Virus record (IMG/VR): IMGVR_UViG_3300037507_004165
Location: 1-64,000 of that record
DNA: 64,000 nt
DNA from: a virus
Strand: one strand, 5' to 3'
Both the position numbers and the translations under genes were made by a program. Below are positions 8,174 to 18,700 of the stretch, piece after piece (position 1 is the first letter of the stretch; each line of letters opens with the position of its first letter). The notes below the pieces were generated by a model. The model did no database searches and was not told the DNA's origin. It worked only from the letters and a program-made list of their open reading frames with translations.

Positions 8174-9688
8174 ATGGCTAACACAATCAGGATAAAAAGA
8201 AGGTCGTCTGGTGTAAGTGGTGCACCGTCAGCTCTAGAAAACGCAGAACTAGCTTTTACAGAAGTGGATGATGTTCTTTACTACGGTAAAGGAACTGGTG
8301 GAGCAGGTGGAAGCGCAACTTCAGTAATAGCAATAGGTGGCTCTGGCGCCTTTGCAACCTTAACAAGTTCACAAACAATCTCGGGAAACAAAACATTTAC
8401 TGGAACAGTTATAGTTCCAACTCCAACAGCTAATACTCATGCTACTACAAAACTTTATGTTGATGATTTAGTAGCCAATATAAATTCGAATATTTCAAAC
8501 GTTGCCACTTCATTTACTGTTGCAGGTGACAGTGGATCAAACCAAACAATTACTTCTGGCATAGATACGTTGACAATTTCTGGTGGAACTGGCTTATCTT
8601 CAGTTGCTGGTTCAACAGACACCATCACTATAAGTCTTGATGATACTGCTGTAACCGCAGGAACTTATGGCGCAGCTAATACAGTCGCAACATTTACTGT
8701 TGACGCACAGGGAAGAATTACATCCGCAAGCAATGCAGTAATCAATATTAACGCAGGACAAATCACCGGATTCACAGAAGACGCACAAGATGCAGCTGCA
8801 GCTCTACTTACAAATGCAACGCACTCTGGTGTTTCAGTAAATTACGACGACGCAAATTCCAAGCTTGCGATTACAAACCTAGGCGTTACTGCATTAACAG
8901 GAACTTCTGGAGAAGTTGTTGTTTCAGCTTCTAACGGTTCAGTTACAGTAGGATTGGCTAGTGATGTCACAATTGCAAACAACTTAACTGTTGGCGGAAA
9001 TTTAACCGTTAATGGAACCCTAACATCAATCAACTCAACAACTGTTACTGTTGATGATAAAAACATAGAACTTGCTAGCACAGCAAGCCCAACAGATTCA
9101 ACAGCAAATGGAGCAGGTTTAACTGTTAAGGGCTCAACAGATAAGACATTCAACTGGGTCAATACAACAACTGCATGGACATCCTCAGAATATTTGGATC
9201 TAGCTGCAGGAAAAGCCTATATGGTTGATGGATCCGTAGTATTATCAAATACTACTCTTGGATCAGGGGTAGTTAACTCTTCTCTTACATCAGTGGGCAC
9301 AATTAGCACTGGAACATGGAACGCTGGAACCATAGCAATAGCATATGGTGGAACTGGCGCCACAACTGCTGCTAATGCTAGAGTAAATCTAGGTATTGAA
9401 ATAGGCGTAGATGTTCAGGCCTACGATCCAGAATTGGCGGCACTGGCTGGTTTAAGTTCAGCAGCAGATAAACTTCCATATTTTACTGGAGCAAATACAG
9501 CTGCTTTGACAACCCTTACATCTTTTGGTAGATCACTGATTGACGACGCAGACGCAGCAACGGCTAGAGCAACCCTTGGTCTTGGAACAATCGCAGTTCA
9601 AGACGCTTCAAATGTTTCAATAACTGGTGGCTCGATCACCAACTTATCAACATTTGATGGCGTTGTAATTGACGGTGGAATATTTTAG
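8174..9688 (+). CDS. Tail fibre protein
   Basis: A 504-residue Gly/Ser/Thr/Asn-rich protein. The N-terminus (MANTIRIKRRSSGVSGAP, then LENAELAFTEVDDVLYYGKG) is a common virion-attachment start of phage fibres. Around residues 80-100 it has the THATTKLYVDDLV coiled segment typical of trimeric fibres. The body contains VTAGTYGAANTVATFTVDAQGRIT repeats also found in the 15733 fibre and an LTVGGNLTVNGTLT beta repeat. The C-terminus includes ATARATLGLGTIAVQDAS, a pattern seen near phage fibre ends. It should form a trimeric appendage for host recognition. It follows 7833-8171 with a 2-base gap. Confidence 0.75.
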   Translation: MANTIRIKRRSSGVSGAPSALENAELAFTEVDDVLYYGKGTGGAGGSATSVIAIGGSGAFATLTSSQTISGNKTFTGTVIVPTPTANTHATTKLYVDDLVANINSNISNVATSFTVAGDSGSNQTITSGIDTLTISGGTGLSSVAGSTDTITISLDDTAVTAGTYGAANTVATFTVDAQGRITSASNAVININAGQITGFTEDAQDAAAALLTNATHSGVSVNYDDANSKLAITNLGVTALTGTSGEVVVSASNGSVTVGLASDVTIANNLTVGGNLTVNGTLTSINSTTVTVDDKNIELASTASPTDSTANGAGLTVKGSTDKTFNWVNTTTAWTSSEYLDLAAGKAYMVDGSVVLSNTTLGSGVVNSSLTSVGTISTGTWNAGTIAIAYGGTGATTAANARVNLGIEIGVDVQAYDPELAALAGLSSAADKLPYFTGANTAALTTLTSFGRSLIDDADAATARATLGLGTIAVQDASNVSITGGSITNLSTFDGVVIDGGIF

Positions 9689-9714
9689 TTATTAAAAAAT
9701 AGAAAGGTTTTGCA

Positions 9715-12700
9715 GTGGCTTTACCAAGCATTACGCAGGGTCAAATAGCTATTGATCCAGTTAATAGAATATTCTATTACCTTGATAGTGATGGTAACCT
9801 TGTAAATTCATCCTTAAATTTATTACAAGATTCTAGTACTTCAATCATTACTGAAGAAAATTTAACAGTAAATGATATTACAATACTTGGAAATACAACG
9901 GTCATAGAATCAACCGTAACAACACTAAAAGATCCTATCATTACCCTTGGTGGCAAAACAGCACCAACGCTAGATGACAATAAAGATCGTGGAGTTGAAT
10001 TTAGATGGCATAATGGCACATCTGCAAAAGTTGGTTTTTTTGGATTTGATGATTCTACTGGAAAATTTACTTTTATCCCAGATGCAACCAATACCTCAGA
10101 AGTATTTAGTGGTTCTCTTGGAGAAATAGACGCAAATATTGATTGGGATAATGTTACTGGTAAACCAACATTTGTTAACTCTATAACTGGAACTCCAAAT
10201 GAAGTTAACGTAGATTATACTACCGGAAATATTATAATAAGCTTGCCATCAACAGTTGCAATCAATATCAGCGGAACAGCTGCAGGATGGACAACCCCAA
10301 GAAAAATAACCCTGTCTGGAGACCTAGAAGGGAACGTAATAATTGATGGCGGAAGCAACGTAACGCTAAGTGCCAACATAATTGCAAATGCGGTATCACT
10401 AGGTACAGACACAACTGGCGATTATGTAGCCAATTTAACAGCAGGAACTGGCATAACAATAAATAGCGGTTCTGGAGAACAATCCCAGCCAATCATATCA
10501 GTAACAACAAACACCTACGATGCCTATGGGGCAGCTGCAGCAGCAGAAGCAAACGCAGCGACAGACGCCTCAACAAAGGCAGCGACAGCCTATACTAATG
10601 CAACAGTCTATGTTAATAATCAACTATCCTCTTTTTCAGTAGACAGCCTTTCTGATGTTACCGTAAATACATCAGTAACAAATAGCTATCTAAAGTATAA
10701 TGGATCTGCCTGGATCAACGATCAAATAGACCTGGCTTCTGATACTGTTGGAAACTACGTACAGAACCTTGTTGCCGGCACTGGAATAAGTATAATAAAT
10801 AATTCTGGGGAAGCAGCTACGCCAACGGTATCACTCAATGCAGACCTTAATGATATTTCTAATGTTGCAATAAATTCTGGAACACTGCAACAAAATCAAG
10901 TTCTTATTTGGGATGGAGAAGATTGGATTAACGGAGCAGCACCACCAACTTCTGATGGATACAGCCATAGTGCAATAATAGGAAATGGAACAGAAACAGA
11001 GTTTACAATTGCGTTTCCTTTTATAGAAGATGATTTATTTGTAACGATACAAAGTGCAACTCCTCCATACGAAGTTATACAAGCTAGATGGGAAGTCCCA
11101 AGCCAGGGAAACCTAAAAGTTGAATTTAGCGAAGCTCCGGCATCAGGATCAGTAAAAGTAACAGCCTTTAGCAATGTATCAAGTGCTGCTATAAAGGTTC
11201 CAGCACTAGGCACTCTTGAAGATGTCAGCTACATTGGCAATGGCCACAACCCAGGAGATGTGCTGTATAGCGATGGAAACAACTGGTATAATCATCCTCT
11301 TTCGCTTAATGATCTTGCAGACGTAGACGGAACAAATGCCGCTGTAACTAATCAATTTTTAAAGTACAATGGATCTGCGTGGGTCAACGCGTCAATTGCA
11401 GAAGTTAATAATATTAACGATATAGCTGATGTTAATGTAACTTCAGCTTTTGACGGAGAGATACTGCAGTACAACGGTTCAGCTTGGGTAAATTCAACTT
11501 TTCCAACTAGTGAGCCAACTGGAATCGAAAATAGAGCTGATTCCACAATCAGTCTCTCGGGAAGAGTATTTACAATTGCTCCTGTATCCACATCGTACAC
11601 AGTTTGGTGTAAGGGTAAGAGATATGTCAAGACAACATCTTCATCAGTAACCATAACTGATCAATCTGGCTTACACTATATTTACTTTAGCAACACTGGC
11701 GCTTTAGCAAGTAAATTTAATACATTTTTTGATTTTGAAAATGAAGCACCAGTAGCTTATGTTTATTGGAATAGTGGAGGAAATACACACCACTTTTTTG
11801 CAGACGAGCGTCATGGAATAGTTTTAGATTGGGCCACACACGAATATCTGCACAGAACTCGTGGAGCAGCAATTGCAAATGGATTTGGAATCAGTGCAAC
11901 AACTGGTGGTGATGGAACGAGTAATACACATGCCCAAGTCGCTTTGGCTGGTGGAACATTTTTTGATGAAGACTTAGAGGTCCAGATTATAGACTCTGCT
12001 ACTCCAACACCAAATACTTGGGAGCAAACACTTAGTCCAGTAGCACAAATACCAATGTTCTATAGATCTGGTTCTACATGGGTTAAAGACGCAGCAACAG
12101 ACTACCCACTTAAGCACAATGGTGGAAGATCGATGTACAACCTCAATACTGCAGGAACTTGGTCTACTCCAGAAATATCTAATAATAGATGGGGTATTTC
12201 TTGGATAGTTGCAACAAACAACATTAATGAACCAGTTATAGCTATTCTTGGTCAAGACAACTATATTTCTACAAACTTAGCAGAAGATGCCGTCTGGGAA
12301 GATCTTGATTTAACAGGTTTTCCAATTTATGAGTTTAGACCACTACACAAGATTATATACTACACATCAAATACATACACCAATGACCCTCAAGCCTCTA
12401 TTATATCAGTTTGGGATTTAAGAAGAACTTTATCGACTACAGGGGCAATACCATCAACTCCAGTTTCAGATCATGGCTCTATGACTGGACTTGGAGACGA
12501 TGATCACCTGCAATATTTTAATTCAACGAGACACGACGCACACGATCACTCAACTGTATTAAATACATCTGTTCTTTCGGATCTTGGAGATGTCGCAAGT
12601 AATGCACCAAGTACTGGACAATTTTTAAAGTGGAATGGTACAGCTTGGATTCCAGATTCGATACCAACAATCAATAGTCTTGATGACGTTGGTGACGTTA

Positions 12701-13467
12701 ATGCAACGGGTGCAACAACTGGAAGCATTTTATCATATAATGGTTCAGTATGGGTGAGCACAATAGACCCTACGGTTAGCGGCAATTTGACAGTAACTGG
12801 AAACCTTGTAGTTAACGGCAACACCGTAACCATAAATACGGAAACCATTACCGTTGAAGATAAAACAATTGAACTTGGAAGCTCAGTTTCCCCAAGCAAT
12901 ACTACTGCAGATGGTTCTGGAATAGTTGTTCCAGACGGTTCTGCAAATAAATCCTTTACTTGGTCAAATTCAACATCTTCATGGTCATCTTCTGAGAGCT
13001 TAAATCTTGCCAGTGGCAAAGTTATTAAAATTGCAGGTACACAAGTTTTGTCTGCAACAAACTATACTGGAGAAGCTGCAACTGTTGCAGCAAACTCCGT
13101 TGGTCCAACAACACTTCAAGAGGGTCCAGCAAGAGCTGGATTTAGATCACAAATAAATGCCCAGACAGTTACCCCATACACTCTGGCAACCAGTGATCTT
13201 GGTAAGCTAATAACAATGAATGGCTCAACAGGAATGACCCTATACATACCAACCAACTCTTCGCAACCATTTAGTATTGGTGATAGAGTAGATGTTGTTC
13301 AAATAGGAACTGGAGCACTACAGATAGTCGGCAATTCTGGCGTAACGGTGAATTGTACTCCACAGGGGACAGCAAATACCGCTAATTTGCGTGCCCAATG
13401 GTCTTCAGCTACAATGGTCAAGATAGATACAAATCAATGGATTGTACTAGGAGACCTAAAGGCTTAG
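9715..13467 (+). CDS. Large tail fibre protein (1,250 residues)
   Basis: The product is a long repeat fibre. It carries several copies of the module ending LKYNGSAWVN or similar, LTVTGNLVVNGNTVTINTETITVEDKTIELGS beta-repeat type segments, and one IGNGTETEFTI...SATPPYEVIQARW module that is also in the 15733 and 19834 genes. A unique central part (residues ~600-930) has aromatic-rich, globular character and may be a receptor-binding or enzymatic insert. The C-terminal ~90 residues match the C-terminus of the 21721 fibre (SSATMVKIDTNQWIVLGDL versus SSATLIKRATDTWVALGDL). As there, a PASTA-like/FFPP protein gene follows immediately. Start is GTG 9715 after AGAAAGG. Confidence 0.75.
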   Translation: MALPSITQGQIAIDPVNRIFYYLDSDGNLVNSSLNLLQDSSTSIITEENLTVNDITILGNTTVIESTVTTLKDPIITLGGKTAPTLDDNKDRGVEFRWHNGTSAKVGFFGFDDSTGKFTFIPDATNTSEVFSGSLGEIDANIDWDNVTGKPTFVNSITGTPNEVNVDYTTGNIIISLPSTVAINISGTAAGWTTPRKITLSGDLEGNVIIDGGSNVTLSANIIANAVSLGTDTTGDYVANLTAGTGITINSGSGEQSQPIISVTTNTYDAYGAAAAAEANAATDASTKAATAYTNATVYVNNQLSSFSVDSLSDVTVNTSVTNSYLKYNGSAWINDQIDLASDTVGNYVQNLVAGTGISIINNSGEAATPTVSLNADLNDISNVAINSGTLQQNQVLIWDGEDWINGAAPPTSDGYSHSAIIGNGTETEFTIAFPFIEDDLFVTIQSATPPYEVIQARWEVPSQGNLKVEFSEAPASGSVKVTAFSNVSSAAIKVPALGTLEDVSYIGNGHNPGDVLYSDGNNWYNHPLSLNDLADVDGTNAAVTNQFLKYNGSAWVNASIAEVNNINDIADVNVTSAFDGEILQYNGSAWVNSTFPTSEPTGIENRADSTISLSGRVFTIAPVSTSYTVWCKGKRYVKTTSSSVTITDQSGLHYIYFSNTGALASKFNTFFDFENEAPVAYVYWNSGGNTHHFFADERHGIVLDWATHEYLHRTRGAAIANGFGISATTGGDGTSNTHAQVALAGGTFFDEDLEVQIIDSATPTPNTWEQTLSPVAQIPMFYRSGSTWVKDAATDYPLKHNGGRSMYNLNTAGTWSTPEISNNRWGISWIVATNNINEPVIAILGQDNYISTNLAEDAVWEDLDLTGFPIYEFRPLHKIIYYTSNTYTNDPQASIISVWDLRRTLSTTGAIPSTPVSDHGSMTGLGDDDHLQYFNSTRHDAHDHSTVLNTSVLSDLGDVASNAPSTGQFLKWNGTAWIPDSIPTINSLDDVGDVNATGATTGSILSYNGSVWVSTIDPTVSGNLTVTGNLVVNGNTVTINTETITVEDKTIELGSSVSPSNTTADGSGIVVPDGSANKSFTWSNSTSSWSSSESLNLASGKVIKIAGTQVLSATNYTGEAATVAANSVGPTTLQEGPARAGFRSQINAQTVTPYTLATSDLGKLITMNGSTGMTLYIPTNSSQPFSIGDRVDVVQIGTGALQIVGNSGVTVNCTPQGTANTANLRAQWSSATMVKIDTNQWIVLGDLKA

Positions 13468-13468
13468 A

Positions 13469-13943
13469 ATGACAATTCCAGCAAGTAATGCAGGCGGATC
13501 AAGAAAAGCGGCTAAACCAACGGTAGCTGCACGGTACTGCTAAGGCAACCGCAAACACTATAATAACAAACGCTGGTTTTGTTGTCGGCACTGTGACCCA
13601 AGAGTCCACGGATGATTCTGGAAATTTAGATAAAGTAAAGACTGCGTTAACAGATAATAGTGTTGTGCCACTAGGCCAATCAATTAACTATACTATTCAT
13701 AGTCCGTTCTTTCCTCCATTTTTTCCGCCATTTTTTCCTCCAGATTTTGCTGCCCCTCCATTTTTTCCTCCAGATTTTGCTGCCCCTCCATTTTTTCCGC
13801 CATTCTTCCCTCCAGAGTTCACGGCTCCACCACCCGTTTGGACATGTACAGCACTTGCAGCCGCAAACTACGCGTGCGCCGAATATCAGGTTGGCACATG
13901 CTCAGCGGCATTCTACGCTTTAGACAATAGTATTTGCGGATAG
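13469..13943 (+). CDS. PASTA-like protein with FFPP repeats, +1 frameshift at CGG
   Basis: From ATG 13469 the frame reaches CGG at 13532 after 21 codons and stops two codons later; skipping C13532 gives a 157-residue protein. Residues ~15-75 resemble a PASTA domain (NTIITNAGFVVGTVT ... GQSINYTI), a fold that binds peptidoglycan in other proteins. Then come FFPP units interrupted by two DFAAPP units and one EFTAPP unit, and a Cys-containing tail (four Cys in the last 33 residues). The paralogue at 23724-24152 has the same order without any frameshift and has an ordinary GGT at the aligned glycine. It directly follows a large fibre gene and may be an appendage tip. PASTA assignment is by eye. 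Confidence 0.75.
13532..13535 (+). other. +1 frameshift site 3, CGGT after GCA
   Basis: The frame reads GCA CGG TAC TGC TAA. Skipping C13532 gives GCA GGT ACT GCT AAG and restores VAAGTAKA. The paralogue at 23724 reads IAAGTAKA with plain GGT at that position, so one glycine-sized residue is expected here. Confidence 0.9.
13707..13836 (+). repeat. FFPP-coding repeat tract with DFAAPP insertions
   Basis: The tract encodes FFPP units and contains two perfect copies in tandem of a 30-base segment coding for FFPPDFAAPP. The near-perfect DNA identity suggests recent slippage or duplication. Confidence 0.85.
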
Positions 13944-13951
13944 GATAAAAT

Positions 13952-14359
13952 ATGATTACAGCAACATCAGGGCTAATACTTAATCACGGAGTTGTTCGTG
14001 GATACAGATTTATTTCAATTCAACCAGGAGAAAACCGTTTTGCCCCAGAAAAAGTAGACAATAAAGGAAGAGTTCTTTTATTCGTTATTGATGGGGTAGT
14101 AGAATTTTTAAACATAGTTTATTCACCACTTGCAGACATGCTGCTCAACGGTACAATAGTTGATAAAGAAAATCTTACAATAGAAGTTACGTTCAATGGT
14201 GAGACTGAAACAATAACTTTTGAGCCAGAAGATGAAGCAAACTATGCCATACTCGCAAGCAATCCCATTATAATAGAACAAACCATAGACTGCACCAATG
14301 GTTGCTTGCAAGTGCAAACACCAGGCTGGAAATGGGATGGGGAAAAGTTTTACAAATAA
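13952..14359 (+). CDS. Hypothetical protein, beta-rich
   Basis: The 135-residue product is predicted by eye to be mostly beta strand, with a segment FAPEKVDNKGRVLLFVIDGVVEFLNIVYS that may contain a hydrophobic core strand but not a membrane span. Near the C-terminus it has a Cys pair (TIDCTNGCLQVQ) and ends WKWDGEKFYK. I recognise no family. It starts 8 bases after the FFPP gene and precedes a small zinc-ribbon-like gene, within the fibre operon, so a role in appendage assembly or modification is possible but not shown. Confidence 0.6.
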   Translation: MITATSGLILNHGVVRGYRFISIQPGENRFAPEKVDNKGRVLLFVIDGVVEFLNIVYSPLADMLLNGTIVDKENLTIEVTFNGETETITFEPEDEANYAILASNPIIIEQTIDCTNGCLQVQTPGWKWDGEKFYK

Positions 14360-14372
14360 AACGAAATAAAAA

Positions 14373-14600
14373 ATGAATAAATGGCAAGAATATAAAAAAA
14401 AACTTGGCGATACAAGACCGTGGGACGTATTAAATCCTAAAGCAGAGTTTTCTGAAGAAGAACTTTTTAACAAAAGAATAAACACATGCTATAGCTGCGA
14501 AGAATTCATAAGAGTAACTGCTCAATGCAAACAGTGCGGCTGTTTTATGAAATTAAAAGCAAAGCTAAAAGAAGCCAAATGCCCAATCAATAGGTGGTAA
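14373..14600 (+). CDS. Small zinc-ribbon-like protein (DUF6171-like)
   Basis: A 75-residue protein with a Cys pattern suited to binding zinc: CYSC near residue 31-34, CKQCGC near 51-56 and a final Cys in AKCPINRW. The sequence YSCEEFIRVTAQCKQCGCFM followed by a Lys-rich helix and CPINRW is the layout I associate with the small phage/bacterial family DUF6171. Its function is unknown; such proteins often occur beside tail-fibre and glycosyltransferase genes in phages. It starts with ATG 14373 and is followed by the GT60-like gene with a 3-base gap. Confidence 0.68.
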   Translation: MNKWQEYKKKLGDTRPWDVLNPKAEFSEEELFNKRINTCYSCEEFIRVTAQCKQCGCFMKLKAKLKEAKCPINRW

Positions 14601-14603
14601 ACG

Positions 14604-15650
14604 GTGAATAGCGATTCCTCAGAATCTAAAGACCAAGAACAGTCATTGTCACCTTGGAAGTCTTTTAAGAAAAAAAACCCTAATTGGCAGCCCGGTGCAA
14701 AAAAAACCGATAATAATATCACTGAAACTATAAGCAATAAAAAAATATTTGTATCAATACCAGCGTTTAATGAAGAAGACCTAAAAAACACTGTAATTGA
14801 TTGTTTTAAAAAAGCAGATAATCCTGACAATATTTTTATTGGTATTTGCAATCAAAGATCAGATAACATCTTTGAAGATTTTTCAAGTTTTAAAAATGTA
14901 AAAGTTGTTAATTTAGGAACAGATTTATTAATGGGTCTTGGTCTATCTTTTTTTATCTCCTGCTCTCTTGCTGAAGATCAGGATTTCTTTTTAAGAATAG
15001 ATGGTCACTCTAGGTTTGAAACGGGATGGGACTCAATCCTTAAAAGAAATTACGAAATTATTAAAAATAGAGAAAACAAAAAAGTAATAATCTCCTATAG
15101 ATCACCATGGTTTGAAAAATTAAAAGATAACAGTATAAAGTATCACACTTTTAGTAAACCAGATGTAGAAACTTTAAAACGTGAAAACCTGTCTGCAATT
15201 AAAAAAATAGAAAATCTTAAAAAAGACGAAAAAGAGTGGAATGAACTAGGATATATAGAACACTATTTTGTGTCCGGTCACATGATATTTTCATCAATTG
15301 ATTTTTTAAAAGATATATTTCCAGACCCAAGAATTATATTTTTCGGGGAAGAGCACACAATTCCCATTAGAGCCTATACAAATGGCTATAGAATGTATGC
15401 AATAAAAGAGCAGTCTATTTTCCACATGGGAAAAACTAGCGAATATTATGAAAACTTGGGATTAGATAACTGGAAGCTTTTAAACACGAATCAACAATTG
15501 AAACAAAGTTTTTTATGGAGAACTTTTCAATTTTTTTATAGAAAAGTCTTAAAGGGTGAAGAGTTTGGGTACTACTCGGCAAAAAATCTTGAATCTTACG
15601 AAGAATACCTCCAAAATATGGGGTATGATTATAGGGATATAATAGAATAA
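14604..15650 (+). CDS. GT60-like GlcNAc transferase (Skp1 hydroxyproline GlcNAc-transferase family type)
   Basis: After a ~45-residue charged leader, the 348-residue protein shows the hallmark start of the GT60/GlcNAc family: IFVSIPAFNEEDLKNTV followed by DCFKKADNPDNIFIGICNQ (residues ~48-90). The metal/donor motif is FFLRIDGHSRFETGWD near 128-143. A late segment FFGEEHTIPIRAYTNGY (~248-264) matches the family's acidic acceptor region. Known members (Gnt1 of Dictyostelium) add GlcNAc to hydroxyproline of Skp1. Here it lies between the FFPP gene and a large fibre gene, and 10 kb from a prolyl-hydroxylase-like array, so a virion hydroxyproline acceptor is attractive but unproven. Start GTG 14604 after TAGGTGG; an internal start is possible. 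Confidence 0.78.
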   Translation: MNSDSSESKDQEQSLSPWKSFKKKNPNWQPGAKKTDNNITETISNKKIFVSIPAFNEEDLKNTVIDCFKKADNPDNIFIGICNQRSDNIFEDFSSFKNVKVVNLGTDLLMGLGLSFFISCSLAEDQDFFLRIDGHSRFETGWDSILKRNYEIIKNRENKKVIISYRSPWFEKLKDNSIKYHTFSKPDVETLKRENLSAIKKIENLKKDEKEWNELGYIEHYFVSGHMIFSSIDFLKDIFPDPRIIFFGEEHTIPIRAYTNGYRMYAIKEQSIFHMGKTSEYYENLGLDNWKLLNTNQQLKQSFLWRTFQFFYRKVLKGEEFGYYSAKNLESYEEYLQNMGYDYRDIIE

Positions 15651-15692
15651 GTAAAACTAAAAAAACGATGTTAATAAGTGGCAACAGTAAAT

Positions 15693-15700
15693 TACTATTA
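15693..15700 (+). promoter_or_regulatory. TACTATTA motif upstream of the 15733 fibre
   Basis: The motif is in the 82-base gap after the GT60-like gene and ends 33 bases before the ATG at 15733, the same spacing as in front of the portal gene. Confidence 0.3.
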
Positions 15701-15732
15701 ACTAAGATTCTATCTAAAAAAGAGGTTTAACA

Positions 15733-18700
15733 ATGTCCTTTAGCGGTTCAATTTTTGCAGTTAACAACACACTACTTCTCAAGAGATCTGACGAAGCAAA
15801 TAACGCACCTGAATCGCTCTTACTGGGCGAATTGGCCATTAACGTGGCAGATGGAAAATTATTCTATAAAAATTCAACAGCAAACGCAGTAATACGGAGT
15901 TAATTTAATTTCAAATGTGGTTGGTACAGCCAACCAAGTTTCAGTTACAGCAAATGCAACAAGTGGTGTTTACACACTATCTTTACCAGCAACAGTAAAT
16001 GTTGGCAACGTTGTCGCAAACACTCTCAGTGTCAATGGGGTCACAATTGATCCAAGTGGAGCCACAACAAATCAGGTCCTTAAGTTTGACGGAACTAGCT
16101 TTGTTCCAGGAACTGACACAGGTTTGGCTGGAACTACATATTCAACGACAATAGGCGACGGTACTAATACTGAATATACGATTACTCACAATCTAGGTTC
16201 AAGAGATGTTGTTGTCGTAACAAGAAACGCCTCAAGCCCTTATGAGGTAATTGATGTTCGCTGGGAAGCTGCAACAACCAGCACGGTAAAACTCGATTTC
16301 GCTTCTGCACCTTCATCAAACTCTGTAAGAGTTAGCATTTATAATGCTGTTTCAGGCTCAACAATAACCATTGGTTCAATAGATGACCTTGGTGATGTAA
16401 GTATCTCAAACGCATCTAATGGAGACTTCCTTCGTTATAACGGTTCAAGCTGGATAAATGATCCAGTAAATCTTTCTACAGACACTGTTGGTGATTATGT
16501 CGCCAACCTCACTGCTGGCACAGGGATTACCATCTCCAACGCTGGAGGAGAGGGCTCTAACGCAACAATTGCCGTAACAGCAAATACATATGATGCATAC
16601 GGCGCAGCATCAACCGCTCAAACAAACGCAGAAAACTATGCTGCTAACTTAGTTGCAAACGTAGCTACTTCTTTTGAAGTTGCTGCCGACTCTGGTTCAA
16701 GTAAAACAATTACCTCTGGTTCTGATACCCTAACCATTTCTGGTGGTACAGGTCTTAGCACAGCTACATCAAACACAGATACAGTTACTGTGAATCTTGA
16801 CAATACAGCCGTAACTTCTGGTAACTACGGAAACGCAAGCGCAGTAGCTACTTTTACCGTAGATGCTCAAGGTCGTTTGACAGCAGCAAGTAATTCAAAT
16901 ATTGCAATAACTGCTTCCCAAATTACAGATCTATCAACTGCCGCCGTAACTTCACTTACTGGTACCGCAAATGAAGTGGCTGTTTCAGCTGCAAATGGTT
17001 CTGTAACAGTAGGGCTTCCAGATGATGTAACAGTGGGTAACAGCCTAACTGTTGGCAGTGATCTTACCGTTACCGGAAACCTTACGGTGAATGGAAATAC
17101 CACAACTCTTAACACTGAGACTCTTGCTGTTGAAGACAATAAGGTCCTTCTTAATAGCAATGTCACTGGCTCACCAACTGCTGATGCAGGTCTTGAAGTT
17201 GAGCGTGGTACATCAACAAATGTTGAACTTCGTTGGAACGAAACCACTGATAAGTGGCAGTTTACTAATGACGGTTCTTCTTATGTGAATATTGCAAGCA
17301 ACACTGATGTAAGTACAGCCTACTCAAATGCAACTTCATACACCGATAACGCTATTTCAAATGTAAATAACACAATTGCAAACATCGCAACTTCATTTAC
17401 TGTTGCTGGCGATTCTGGCTCAAATCAGACAATCACTTCTGGTTCCGATACCTTAACAATTGCTGGTGGCACTGGACTTAGTTCTGTATCTGGTGCAACT
17501 GATACAATCACAATTAATCTAGACAACACTTCTGTAACAGCCGGGTCCTATGGAAATGCTAATACAATACCAAGCTTTACAGTTGACGCACAAGGTAGAC
17601 TGACAGCAGCTTCTAGCAACGCAGTAAGTATTCTTGCTAGCCAAGTTTCCGATTTTACAGCAAACGTAAGAAATCAAATAAGCGTTTCTGGAGACCTGGC
17701 GTACAACGCCTCAACTGGTGTGATTAGCTTCACAAATGATGCTGGAGACATTGAATCTGTCACTGCTGGAACCGGTCTTAGCGGAGGTGGATCTTCTGGC
17801 AATGTAACCATAGATCTGGCAAACACAACCGTAACAGCTGGCAACTATGGGGCAGCTAACTCAGTCGCCACGTTTACAGTGGACGCTCAAGGCCGATTGA
17901 CTGCAGCAGCCAGTACTTCAATCTCGATAACTGGTTCGCAGATTTCAGACCTATCATCTGTTGCTGTAACATCCTTAACTGGAACAGCAAATGAAGTTGA
18001 GGTTTCAGCCGCAAATGGGGCGGTAACAATTGGTCTTCCGTCCAACGTTACAATTGGTCAAGACCTCACTGTAACTGGTAACTTGACAGTTTCTGGAAAC
18101 ACAACAACTCTTAACACAGAAACTATTAATGTTGAAGACAATATAATAGTACTAAATAGTACAGTCACTGGATCTCCAACTCTTGACGCTGGAATTGAAG
18201 TTGAAAGAGGAACTTCTAACAACGCCGTATTCAAGTGGAATGAAACAGATGATAAATGGCAGATCAGTTCCGATGGAACAACATTTGCAAACGTTGCGAC
18301 AACTGACGACGTTGCAGCTGTTTCAATCACAGCACTTGATGAAATTGGCGATGTAAGCATTACCTCTGCTTCCGATGGACAATTCCTTAAGTGGAATGGT
18401 ACAGCCTGGGTAAATGACGCAATTGATCTTGGCACAGATACCACTGGCAATTACATGTCTGGTGTTACTGCTGGTACCGGAATTACAGTCACACATACTC
18501 CTGGTGAAGGTTCTAATGCAACAATCGCAGTTACAGCGAATACGTATGATGCTCACGGAGCAGCCTCTAATGCATATTCTAATGCTACTTCGTACACAGA
18601 TAATGCAATTTCAAATGTTAACAACACAATTGCTAATATTGCAACATCATTTACAGTAGCAGGTGACAGCGGATCAAATCAGACAATTACTTCTGGTTCA